Of a stretch of 8,496 nucleotides of DNA, positions 1 through 6,374 are shown piece by piece. The position numbers and the translations under genes are program-made. Source of the stretch: a bacterium (GTDB lineage: Bacteria > Chloroflexota > Dormibacteria > UBA8260 > Bog-877). The DNA lies in NCBI GenBank assembly GCA_021817025.1, contig JAKAWF010000132.1, positions 1 through 8,496 of the forward strand. The letters are read 5' to 3'. The notes beneath the pieces are model-generated. The model was not told the DNA's origin. It searched no databases and worked only from the letters and a program-made list of their open reading frames with translations. The stretch's first letter is position 1. Every line of letters starts with the position of its first letter.

Positions 1-217
1 CCATTCTTATCTCGTCGGCGAACTTCTCGGCGAACTCGGGATCCCGGCCGCGCGGGTTCACCTCCTTGCTGATCCCCTCCGGGCAGATCGGACAGTTGAC
101 CTCCAGGAAGATTCGTCCGGCCTCGGACCTGGTGACGAGCCGGTCCCGATGCTCGCTCAGCATGTGGCCGTGCAGGGCGCGCCGTCCTCCCACCGCGTCG
201 CAGAATGGGCACATCAT
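1..217 (-). CDS. Small zinc-finger-like protein, 3' end outside window
   Basis: The frame begins at ATG 217, overlapping the stop of the preceding gene as ATGA, and stays open for 72 codons to the left edge, so the C-terminus is missing. The N-terminus reads MMCPFCDAVGG. The pattern C3-x2-C6-x11-H18-x4-H23 fits a C2H2-type zinc finger, and a second CxxC (C42-P-I-C45) follows in NCPICPEG. The rest visible is charged (SKEVNPRGRDPEFAEKFADE). No Shine-Dalgarno sequence precedes the ATG, so translation is probably coupled to the upstream gene. I do not recognise a named family. A metal-binding role for the Cys/His positions is inferred from spacing; DNA binding, protein binding or a role in iron-sulfur enzyme maturation are all open. 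A second ATG immediately follows the first and would shorten the protein by one residue only. Confidence 0.65.
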   Translation of the reverse strand, partial: MMCPFCDAVGGRRALHGHMLSEHRDRLVTRSEAGRIFLEVNCPICPEGISKEVNPRGRDPEFAEKFADEIRM

Positions 218-624
218 CTCGACGGGGGGGCGGGCAGCCCCTGGATGGCCGACTCGAAGATTCCCAAGAGCGCGGCCAGGAGCGCGGTTGGGCGCAGCTC
301 ATCAGTGCTCGGATCCCAGCTCGCCAGCCCGGCCTGGGAGAGGGACTGGAGGGAGCTGGGCGGGGCGGACCCCGCACCGGCAGCGGGGCCGCCAGCACGC
401 AGCATCTGGTCGGCGAGCCGGTACTCCGACGACCCCGACAGGCACCGCAGCGCCCGCCGCAGCAGGGCCTCTCCGAGCTGGCGCTCGTCCCCCTCCGGGG
501 CTGGGCCCGGGGGGGGCGACTCCAGTGCCAGGAGTCTCTCCTGAGTCCGCAGGACCGCCTTCACTCGCTCCGCCAGGGCGGCCCGGAGCGCCTCCACGGC
601 CGGTCCGGGCTCATCCGACGGCAA
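214..624 (-). CDS. Unrecognised 127-136 residue protein downstream of the oxidoreductase
   Basis: I recognise no domain. The protein is rich in Ala, Leu, Arg and Pro and has a single Cys. The first 35 residues or so look helical and charged (ALRAALAERVKAVLRTQERL). A Pro/Gly linker follows (ESPPPGPAPEGDE), then a second Leu/Arg-rich helical part (QLGEALLRRALRCLSG) and a C-terminal hydrophobic stretch (LLAALLGIFESAIQGL). No membrane segment is convincing. The start is uncertain. TTG at 624 would overlap the preceding gene by 14 bases; GTG at 597 would leave a 13-base gap and 127 residues. Neither has a clear ribosome site, and no ATG is available. Reality is supported by tight packing and by the ATGA junction with the next gene. 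Two homopolymer runs (G8 at 509-516 and G7 at 224-230 on the plus strand) make a frame error possible. It could be a small partner or maturation factor. Confidence 0.6.
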   Translation of the reverse strand: MPSDEPGPAVEALRAALAERVKAVLRTQERLLALESPPPGPAPEGDERQLGEALLRRALRCLSGSSEYRLADQMLRAGGPAAGAGSAPPSSLQSLSQAGLASWDPSTDELRPTALLAALLGIFESAIQGLPAPPSR

Positions 625-2605
625 CCGCGGCCGCCACCGGCTCCATCGCCGCCTCCACGAGCTCGATCACGTCCATCACCTGGATGCGCTCCTCCATCCC
701 AGTCGACTGCACAGCCGCACTGTACATCACGACATCCTTGGGGCAGGCGACCACAAAGTAAGTGGCGTCCCCGAGCGCGGCGGCCTCCCGGATTCGGTTC
801 TCGCTGGGCCGCTCCTTGACCCCTTTGTCGTCCATCCAGATCCTGCCCCCGCCGGCGCCGCAGCAGAAGCTGTTCTCGCGGCAGCGAGGCATCTCATGGA
901 GCTTCACGCCCAGCAGTTCCATCACTCGCCGGGGAGCATCGAAGCCGTTGTTGTAGCGGCCCAGATAGCAGGGGTCGTGGTAGGTGGCCACCATCTCCTG
1001 CCCCCGGGTCGGCTTGAGCGCGCCACTCTCCAGGAGCTCCAGCAAGAGCTGGGTGTAGTGCATGACCTGGTAGCTGCCGCCCAGGCGTGGATACTCCTGT
1101 CCGATGGCGTTGAGGCTGTGGGGGTCGGTGGTCATGATCCGCTGGAAGGAGCACTTGCCGAGGGTCTCGATGTTGTGCTGGGCCAGCATCTCGAAGAGGC
1201 CCTCCTCGCCGACCCGGCGCACGTCGTTGCCACTGTTGCGCTCTCCCTCGTAGAGGATTCCGAAATCCACCTGAGCCCGGTTCAGCACGCGGGCCACGGT
1301 CTGGGTGAGGCGCTGCACCCGCGCATCGTAGGAGGCGAAGTCGCCCACGAACCAGAGCACGTCGACCGGCTCCTTGCGCGCGTCCTTGATGGTGAAGCCG
1401 AGCTCCTTGGCCCACTTCGCGCGCATCCGCTCGGACTGGTTGAAGGAGTTGCCGTACTGGGCCAGGCTCGCCAGGGTGTCCTGCAGCCGGGGTTCGAGGC
1501 GGCCCTGCTCGACCAGCTGGCGTCGCATGTCGACGATCTTGGGCACATGCTCGATATGGAGCGGGCAAACCTGCATGCAGGCGCGGCAGGTGGTGCAGGC
1601 CCAGAGGGTGTCGTCGTGGATGGCGCCGCCCAGCAGCACGTCGCCGCCCACGCCCTTGCGGTGGGACCCGATGCCCTCCTGCTCGAGCAGGTGGTCGCGG
1701 AGATCCATTATCAGGAGCTTGGGGCTGAGCGGCTGGCCGGCGGCAAAGGCCGGGCAGACCGACTGGCAGCGTCCGCACTCGGTGCAGGCGTAGAGGTCGA
1801 GCATCTGCTTCCAGCCCAGCTGGTGGATTTCCTTGAGCCCGACGGAAGGTTGGCTCAGATCGGCGGCCGGCAGCGTTCCCTTCGGCCCCAGGTCCCGGAA
1901 GTAGACGTTGGGGATGCCCACGAAGACATGCAGGTGCTTGGAGGTGGGGATGTAGGCGAGGAAGCCAAGGATGGCCAGGATGTGGCTCCAGTAGAAGACG
2001 TGGGCCCAGGGCTGGGCGGCGGTCCCGTGGATCCCGGCCACCACCGCCAAGGCCGCCAGCGCGGAGCTGAACGGACGCCAGGCCGCCGAGGGGTCGTTGC
2101 CCTCCGCGATCCGAAAGGCGTCGTGCAGGAGGAGACTGGCCACCACCAAGAAGATCAGCAGCAGGATGACGGTGGCGTCGCGCTCGTTGGAGCCCTTGAA
2201 GCGTTCGGGGCGCCGCACGTAGCGGTTGTAGGCGGCCATGGCGAGCCCGACCAGCACCAGCACCTCGAAGATCTCCTGCACCAGGGCGATCCAGTTGTTG
2301 CCCCCGATGACGGCCAGGCTGAATCCGGGCACCAGGCCCTTGCCGAACTCCTGGACCACCGCCGTGAGCAGGACCACGAAACCGCTGAAGATCATCAGGT
2401 GGAGCACCCCTGAGTACCGGATCTTCAGCAGGCGGGTGTGCCCACCGACGTTGGTGGCAACTCCCCAGAGCCGGACCAGCGGCTGATCGAAACGGTTCTC
2501 GGGGGCGGCCTTGGTCAGCGGACGGAGCAGCCTCGAGAATCGGTACCCCGACCATGCGAAGGTCACCAGGAGCAGGCCCAGCAGGGCGATCGCGGTTGGT
2601 GCCAT
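611..2605 (-). CDS. Membrane ETF:quinone oxidoreductase-like protein: NarI-type cytochrome b, 2x[4Fe-4S], CCG domain
   Basis: This 664-residue membrane protein probably takes electrons from EtfAB and passes them to quinone; the family is known as EMO or membrane FeS oxidoreductase. The N-terminal part (1-220) is NarI-like with about six hydrophobic segments (near 3-20, 66-86, 104-126, 144-162, 180-194, 200-220). Candidate haem ligands are H69, H208 and H224. Next come C274-x2-C277-x2-C280-x3-C284-P and C337-x2-C340-x2-C343-x3-C347-P. The first CCG half has lost its canonical cysteines (GERNSGND at 454-461, TTDPHSLN at 492-499). The second half keeps C546 (HDPCYLGR) and C581-C582 (CCGAGGG), then C621-P-K-D624, with Asp in place of the last Cys. 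The C-terminal half is clearly paralogous to the 4359-5624 product. The ATG at 2605 follows etfA by four bases, with no strong ribosome site, suggesting coupled translation. The architecture is certain; the acceptor is inferred. Confidence 0.92.
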   Translation of the reverse strand: MAPTAIALLGLLLVTFAWSGYRFSRLLRPLTKAAPENRFDQPLVRLWGVATNVGGHTRLLKIRYSGVLHLMIFSGFVVLLTAVVQEFGKGLVPGFSLAVIGGNNWIALVQEIFEVLVLVGLAMAAYNRYVRRPERFKGSNERDATVILLLIFLVVASLLLHDAFRIAEGNDPSAAWRPFSSALAALAVVAGIHGTAAQPWAHVFYWSHILAILGFLAYIPTSKHLHVFVGIPNVYFRDLGPKGTLPAADLSQPSVGLKEIHQLGWKQMLDLYACTECGRCQSVCPAFAAGQPLSPKLLIMDLRDHLLEQEGIGSHRKGVGGDVLLGGAIHDDTLWACTTCRACMQVCPLHIEHVPKIVDMRRQLVEQGRLEPRLQDTLASLAQYGNSFNQSERMRAKWAKELGFTIKDARKEPVDVLWFVGDFASYDARVQRLTQTVARVLNRAQVDFGILYEGERNSGNDVRRVGEEGLFEMLAQHNIETLGKCSFQRIMTTDPHSLNAIGQEYPRLGGSYQVMHYTQLLLELLESGALKPTRGQEMVATYHDPCYLGRYNNGFDAPRRVMELLGVKLHEMPRCRENSFCCGAGGGRIWMDDKGVKERPSENRIREAAALGDATYFVVACPKDVVMYSAAVQSTGMEERIQVMDVIELVEAAMEPVAAAVAVG

Positions 2606-2609
2606 TGGC

Positions 2610-3578
2610 TCAGCCAGCCGGCTTCAGCAGCTCGGTGAGGGCGGGGAGGAGGTCGAAGAGGTCGCAGGTGGTGCCGTAGTCAGCCACCTTGAATATGGGC
2701 GCGTTGTCGTCGGTGTTGATGGCGATCACCAGGCTCGCGTCGCGCATGCCCTCGAGGTGTTCTGGCGCTCCCGAGATCCCGACTGCGACATAGAGCTTGG
2801 GCTTGACCGTCATCCCGGACTTGCCGACCTGCCGTTCCTTCGGCAGCCAGCCGCTGTCCACCACTGGCCGGGAGGCGCCGAGCTCGGCCCCCAGGGCGGC
2901 GGCCAACTCCTCTGCCAATTCGATGTTGTCGGGGCCACCGATGCCGCGTCCGACACTCACCAGGCGTTCCGCCTTGGTGATGTCCACTGCCCCGCCACCG
3001 GCGCCGGTCGTGTCCAGAACTCGGCTTCTGAGCGCCTCCAACCCGGCCGGTGGGGCCATGACGACTCGCTCGCCGCTGCCCCCGGCATGTCCGGCGGCCT
3101 CCGGGAAGGACCCCGCCACCACCGAGAAGACAGCCGGCGCCGGGGTCCTGGTGGTGGCCACCAGCTTGCCGCCGTACAGCTGGCTGTCGGCCACCAGCTC
3201 GGCGCCCTCCGCCTTGAGCCCAACGCAGTAGGCGACCAGCGGCCTGCCGGTGTCGGTGGCGGCCCCAGCCGCCAGGTCTAGTCCCGCAGAGGTGTATCCG
3301 ACCAGGACGACCGCCGGGTCGCGGGTGCGGATGGCCTCCACCAACACCAGTTGGTGGGCCTCCGGAAGATAGCCTGCCAAGCTGGGACTGGCCACCTCCA
3401 GGATGGTGTCGGCCGCTCCCAACTGCTGGGCCAGGGGAGCTGGATCAGCGGCTACCACCAGCGCCTCGACGGGGCCGCCCAGCGACTCCGCCAGCTGCCT
3501 GGCGGCACCCAGCAGCTCGAAACTGATGGGCGCCACCCGATCGTTGTCGGCTTCGATGTAGACCAGTATTCCAGCCAC
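2610..3578 (-). CDS. etfA: Electron transfer flavoprotein alpha subunit
   Basis: EtfA binds the FAD that shuttles electrons and docks with EtfB. From GTG at 3578 the protein has 322 residues, the usual length. The N-terminal ETF domain begins MAGILVYIEAD and runs to about 200. The C-terminal FAD-binding domain (about 203-320) shows VSVGRGIGGPDNIELAEELA, SRPVVDSGW (236-244), QVGKSGMTVKP (250-260), YVAVGISGAPEHLEGM (263-278), AINTDDNAPIF (286-296) and ADYG (299-302). H274, matching the conserved flavin-contacting His of ETF alpha, is kept. Two substitutions stand out: the usual GAIQH is GAPEH, and the usual INKDP is INTDD. Two in-frame GTG starts are possible. The one at 3584 overlaps the etfB stop but leaves only one base after GGAGG; the one at 3578 has a seven-base spacer and is preferred. 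The frame is also open upstream to 3941, but that part overlaps etfB. It lies four bases ahead of the membrane oxidoreductase gene, its likely electron acceptor. Confidence 0.95.
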   Translation of the reverse strand: MAGILVYIEADNDRVAPISFELLGAARQLAESLGGPVEALVVAADPAPLAQQLGAADTILEVASPSLAGYLPEAHQLVLVEAIRTRDPAVVLVGYTSAGLDLAAGAATDTGRPLVAYCVGLKAEGAELVADSQLYGGKLVATTRTPAPAVFSVVAGSFPEAAGHAGGSGERVVMAPPAGLEALRSRVLDTTGAGGGAVDITKAERLVSVGRGIGGPDNIELAEELAAALGAELGASRPVVDSGWLPKERQVGKSGMTVKPKLYVAVGISGAPEHLEGMRDASLVIAINTDDNAPIFKVADYGTTCDLFDLLPALTELLKPAG

Positions 3579-3580
3579 TT

Positions 3581-4348
3581 TCACGCCTCCACCAGGCCGC
3601 GCTCGCGGAGCAGGGCCACGATCTGCTGGGCCACCTCTTCTGGCCTGCCTTCCAGGATCCGAGCTCCCGCGCCCTGCGCCGGCGCCGCCAGTCGGGATAC
3701 GGTGGAGGCGAGCGCGGGCGCCTCGGTCGCGGAGGAGATCGAGGTCAGCTGGGCCGACGCCATGACCTGGCGGAGGCGGCTGATGGGCACGTAGCGGGGC
3801 GGCCGGGCGGCGGCCTGCACCCCCACAACCGCCGGCAGTTCGACCTCGAGGGTGGCCATCCGGCCACCCGAGTACTCCTGCTGGACGTGCACTGTGGTCC
3901 CCGCCAAGGCGACCCCGCTCACGACGCTGACATGGGGCCACCCCAGCTTGGTCGCCAGGATCGGTGCCAGCTGGCCGTGCAGATCGTCCACCGCCTGGAC
4001 GCCTGTCAGCACCAGGTCCGGTCCCATCTCAGCCAGCACGCCCACCAGCGCGGCGGCGGCCCTGGGGGCATCGGTCCTGCCGTCCGGGGTGGCGACCTTC
4101 ACCGCCCGGTCGGCGCCCCTGGCGAGTGCCGCGAACAGGAGCTGGTCGACGCCATCGGCATCCAGGGCCACGGCGGTCACCTCCGCGCCCGCGCTCTCCT
4201 TGAGCAGGACGGCCTGCTCAAGGGCATGGTCGTCGAACTCGTTGAGCTTCCACTTGATGCTGTCGCGGTCAATCTCGGTGCCGTTGGCGTCCACCTCGAC
4301 CTCCTCGACCAGGTCTGGCACCTGCTTCAAGATCACTGCGATATGCAC
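3581..4348 (-). CDS. etfB: Electron transfer flavoprotein beta subunit
   Basis: EtfB pairs with EtfA to form the soluble flavoprotein that carries electrons to a membrane quinone reductase. The chain has 255 residues, normal for the family. The N-terminus is typical (MHIAVILKQVPD). Family features include the segment KWKLNEFDDHALEQA (33-47), the nucleotide-binding stretch LTGVQAVDDLHGQL (114-127), and LPAVVGVQ (171-178) followed by RPPRYVPI (182-189). The stretch near 200-228 is Ala/Ser-rich and probably corresponds to the arm that contacts partner enzymes. The start is GTG at 4348, preceded by a strong AGGAGG with a six-base spacer; the overlapping ATG at 4352 is out of frame. The gap to the preceding TAG is ten bases, and the TGA overlaps or nearly touches the etfA start. 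Its location after Hdr genes rather than acyl-CoA dehydrogenase genes points to an Hdr-linked electron path. The sequence does not show whether this is a bifurcating ETF. Confidence 0.95.
   Translation of the reverse strand: MHIAVILKQVPDLVEEVEVDANGTEIDRDSIKWKLNEFDDHALEQAVLLKESAGAEVTAVALDADGVDQLLFAALARGADRAVKVATPDGRTDAPRAAAALVGVLAEMGPDLVLTGVQAVDDLHGQLAPILATKLGWPHVSVVSGVALAGTTVHVQQEYSGGRMATLEVELPAVVGVQAAARPPRYVPISRLRQVMASAQLTSISSATEAPALASTVSRLAAPAQGAGARILEGRPEEVAQQIVALLRERGLVEA
3586..3590 (-). promoter_or_regulatory. Ribosome binding site deciding the etfA start
   Basis: GGAGG on the minus strand lies within the last codons of etfB. The spacer is one base to GTG 3584 and seven bases to GTG 3578. 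The second is the normal distance, so the downstream GTG is preferred. Confidence 0.65.
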
Positions 4349-4354
4349 TCATCG

Positions 4355-4360
4355 CCTCCT
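4355..4360 (-). promoter_or_regulatory. Strong ribosome binding site of etfB
   Basis: AGGAGG on the minus strand, six bases before GTG 4348, overlaps the TAG stop of the preceding gene. It is the best Shine-Dalgarno match I noticed in the operon and selects the GTG over the out-of-frame ATG at 4352. Confidence 0.75.
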
Positions 4361-5624
4361 AGTGGAGGGCCTCATCCACGAGTTCGATGACATCGCGGAC
4401 GAGCAACTTGCCCTCATTTCCAGTTGATTTCACCGCATCCTCGAAGCGGGACACCTCGTAGGGACAGCAGACCACCAGCATCTCGGCACCGGTCTCCACC
4501 GCCTCCCGGACCCGGCGCTCGCTGAGCCGCTCCTTGGTGTGCTTGGCGGTGAAGCTGTCCAGCCACATGCCACCTCCTCCGCCGCCACAGCAGTAGCCAT
4601 TCTCCTTGCAGCGGAACATCTCCACGAACTCCAGGCCCGGAATCTGGCGGATCATCTCGCGGGGAGCATCGTACTCGCCGTTGTGGCGGCCCAGGTAGCA
4701 GGGATCGTGGAAGGTGACGCGGTAGGGCAACTCCCGCTTCCAGGGCAGCCGGCCCATCAGGGGGGCCAGGAATTGGGTGTAGTGGGTGACGTCGTAGACC
4801 CCCCCCAGGCTGGGGTACTGGTTGCGAAAGGAGTTGTAGGCGTGGGGGTCGGGAGTCACCAGGCGCTTGAACTCGTAGCGGCCCAGGGTGGCGATGTTCT
4901 GCTCCGCCACCAGCTCGAACAGACCGTGCTCGCCGGCCGCGCGCTGACTGTCGCAGGAGCACTTCTCCTCCGCGCCGAGGATGCCCCAGTCGATGTCCAG
5001 CGCCGCCATGGTGCGCGCGAACGCCCGGGCCGCGTCCCGGCCGCGGGGGTGGTAGGCCCAGTAGCACTCCACGAAGAAGAGCACGTCGACCGGTCGCGGC
5101 TCCCGGCTGAGGACCGTCACCGGCGCTCCCGCCTCGGCCACCCAATCCGCCCGCTTGCGCGCCGGCTCGCCCATGGGGTTCCCGTATTGGAAGGTGTTCT
5201 CGAACGCCTTCTGCAGCTCCCCGGGGACGTTGCCGGCCGCCACTGCCCGCTCCCGCACCGCGGGCATGATCTCGAGCATGTTGACCTCCTTCGGGCAGAC
5301 CCGAAGGCAGTTGGCGCAGGTGGTGCAGAGCCAGAGGTCGGGACTGGTCAGCAGATCAGCGCCTACCTGGGTGCGGCGGAAGACCTTGCGTGGGCTGTAG
5401 TCCCCCACGTGGTCGACCGGGCAGGCCGGGGTGCACTTGCCGCACTGGTAGCAGTAGCCCAGGGACTCCGCCCCGGGGATCTCGGTGACCCGGTCCAGAG
5501 CGCTGATGTCATGCTGCCAGATCACCCGCTGCTCGAACATCCGGTTCCAGTGCCCGGATATGTCCATCCCCTCGAAGACGAGGTGCGCATCCTCGCGGAC
5601 CCGCTCTGGTTCTACCTCTGCCAT
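4359..5624 (-). CDS. Soluble HdrC-HdrB fusion (HdrD-like): 2x[4Fe-4S] plus CCG domain
   Basis: This 421-residue cytoplasmic iron-sulfur oxidoreductase combines, in one chain, what is often split into HdrC and HdrB. After a 57-residue lead come two ferredoxin-type motifs: C58-x2-C61-x2-C64-x3-C68-P and C100-x2-C103-x2-C106-x3-C110-P. Two CCG halves follow. The first is degenerate: C188, then C222 and C224 (KCSCD) where CC would be expected, and TPDPHAYN (257-264) without Cys. The second has C309 (HDPCYLGR) and C345-C346 (CCGGGG), then C387-P-Y-E390, where the usual final Cys is Glu. There are no membrane segments. The ATG at 5624 abuts the previous TGA and has GGAGGG four bases upstream. Its place between the Hdr genes and etfBA suggests that it connects the two modules. 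It corresponds to the C2B2 pair, or to the fused subunit called sHdrB3 in ETF-linked sHdr clusters; the exact name is uncertain. Confidence 0.88.
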   Translation of the reverse strand: MAEVEPERVREDAHLVFEGMDISGHWNRMFEQRVIWQHDISALDRVTEIPGAESLGYCYQCGKCTPACPVDHVGDYSPRKVFRRTQVGADLLTSPDLWLCTTCANCLRVCPKEVNMLEIMPAVRERAVAAGNVPGELQKAFENTFQYGNPMGEPARKRADWVAEAGAPVTVLSREPRPVDVLFFVECYWAYHPRGRDAARAFARTMAALDIDWGILGAEEKCSCDSQRAAGEHGLFELVAEQNIATLGRYEFKRLVTPDPHAYNSFRNQYPSLGGVYDVTHYTQFLAPLMGRLPWKRELPYRVTFHDPCYLGRHNGEYDAPREMIRQIPGLEFVEMFRCKENGYCCGGGGGGMWLDSFTAKHTKERLSERRVREAVETGAEMLVVCCPYEVSRFEDAVKSTGNEGKLLVRDVIELVDEALH

Positions 5625-6374
5625 TCAGCCCTCCATCCGGTGGATGCCGAGCAGGCGCCGGGCCAGCTGGGGCAATGGGGGAATGACCTTGTTGAACTCC
5701 TGGGTCATCCGGATCCTGGTGATGGTGTAGAGATAGACCCCATACACGCAGGCGAGGTAGACATCGACCCCGAAGGCCTCCTCGCCGAAGCGGGTGAAGC
5801 CGGCTGCGCGGCCGGTCTGGTTGACGAAGGCGATCCCCTCCCCGACCCGAAGGTAGGTTGCCCCCGGCGAATCGGCGGAGAGGTCGTGCTCTTCCATGGT
5901 GACCAGAGGCAGGGCCCCAGTGCCGATCACCGGGTCCCAGATCCACCTGGTCCAGAGCCAGTACCGCTCGGGGTCGAAGAAATGGAGCGCCTCGCCAGCC
6001 ACGTCGCGGCGGATCCCGGCGTCGATCGCGGCCAGCTCCCGGTCGAAGGCGTCGATCCTGACGGCGACCGGGTCCGGGCCGTGGAGGAGGCTCCAGAGCG
6101 ACTTGCGCCAGCGCTCCTCTCCGGCCTGGGCCAGCACCTCGTCACAGTGCCGCCTCGAGCTGAAGATGGTGCGCAGGAGGCTGCGCAGCTGATCTCCCGA
6201 GACGGTCGGCAGCGCATCCCGGTCCAGCAGTTCCCGGAAGCGCCGGGACTTGACCTCCAGCTCCTCGGCGATCCCATCCAGCTCCGGCTCCTGAATCAGC
6301 CGCCTTGCCTCGCGCATGAACTCCTGGGCCGCCTCGGTGTCGACCACCTGGCCCTGCCCGGTGGCGATGCTCAT
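5625..6374 (-). CDS. Conserved-looking 249-residue protein of unknown function, embedded in the Hdr operon
   Basis: I do not recognise a characterised domain. The protein has no signal peptide or membrane segment and no cofactor motif; it has only two cysteines (C77, C209). The N-terminal half (about 12-125) is charged and probably helical, with many Leu, Arg and Glu residues. A strikingly aromatic stretch follows (131-147: HFFDPERYWLWTRWIWD), then a Gly-rich part (150-200) and a second aromatic stretch, VDVYLACVYGVYLYTITR (203-220). The start is ATG at 6374, coupled to the hdrA stop as ATGA, and its TGA directly abuts the next ATG, so it should be made together with its neighbours. In sHdr operons of sulfur oxidisers an uncharacterised 'hyp' gene sits between hdrA and hdrC2; this gene has the same position and may be its homologue. 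That link is by position and recollection only. A role as assembly factor or small subunit of the complex is possible. Confidence 0.85.
   Translation of the reverse strand: MSIATGQGQVVDTEAAQEFMREARRLIQEPELDGIAEELEVKSRRFRELLDRDALPTVSGDQLRSLLRTIFSSRRHCDEVLAQAGEERWRKSLWSLLHGPDPVAVRIDAFDRELAAIDAGIRRDVAGEALHFFDPERYWLWTRWIWDPVIGTGALPLVTMEEHDLSADSPGATYLRVGEGIAFVNQTGRAAGFTRFGEEAFGVDVYLACVYGVYLYTITRIRMTQEFNKVIPPLPQLARRLLGIHRMEG
5629..5634 (-). promoter_or_regulatory. Ribosome binding site of the HdrC-HdrB fusion gene
   Basis: GGAGGG on the minus strand ends four bases before the ATG at 5624. It is formed by the last codons of the upstream 249-residue gene, whose TGA touches the ATG. This arrangement implies re-initiation by the same ribosomes. 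Confidence 0.6.

Noticed and set aside
66..819. Overlapping plus-strand frames at the left end
   Set aside because: Their products are Pro/Ser/Arg-rich low complexity, they have no upstream ribosome site that I could see, and the minus-strand genes here fit the operon junctions.
896..2413. Plus-strand open frame of 505 codons
   Set aside because: It is antisense to the membrane oxidoreductase, whose cysteine motifs and membrane segments are clear. The product is Gly/His/Val-rich low-complexity sequence without motifs.
894..2555. Minus-strand open frame of 553 codons in another phase
   Set aside because: It is a shifted reading of the membrane oxidoreductase gene with Arg/Pro/Gly-rich product and none of the expected motifs.
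3579..3941. N-terminal extension of the etfA reading frame up to 3941
   Set aside because: The extension lies inside etfB in another phase and is Arg/Gly/Pro-rich. The conserved EtfA N-terminus begins right after the GGAGG at 3586-3590.
2610..4348. Reading etfBA as part of a fatty-acid or amino-acid oxidation cluster
   Set aside because: No acyl-CoA dehydrogenase or related gene is present; all recognisable neighbours are Hdr-like or quinone-linked iron-sulfur proteins.
4799..4806. C8 run as a possible frameshift in the fusion gene
   Set aside because: The frame on both sides encodes conserved motifs, and the run itself encodes the expected LGG turn that is also present in the paralogue, so the frame is intact.
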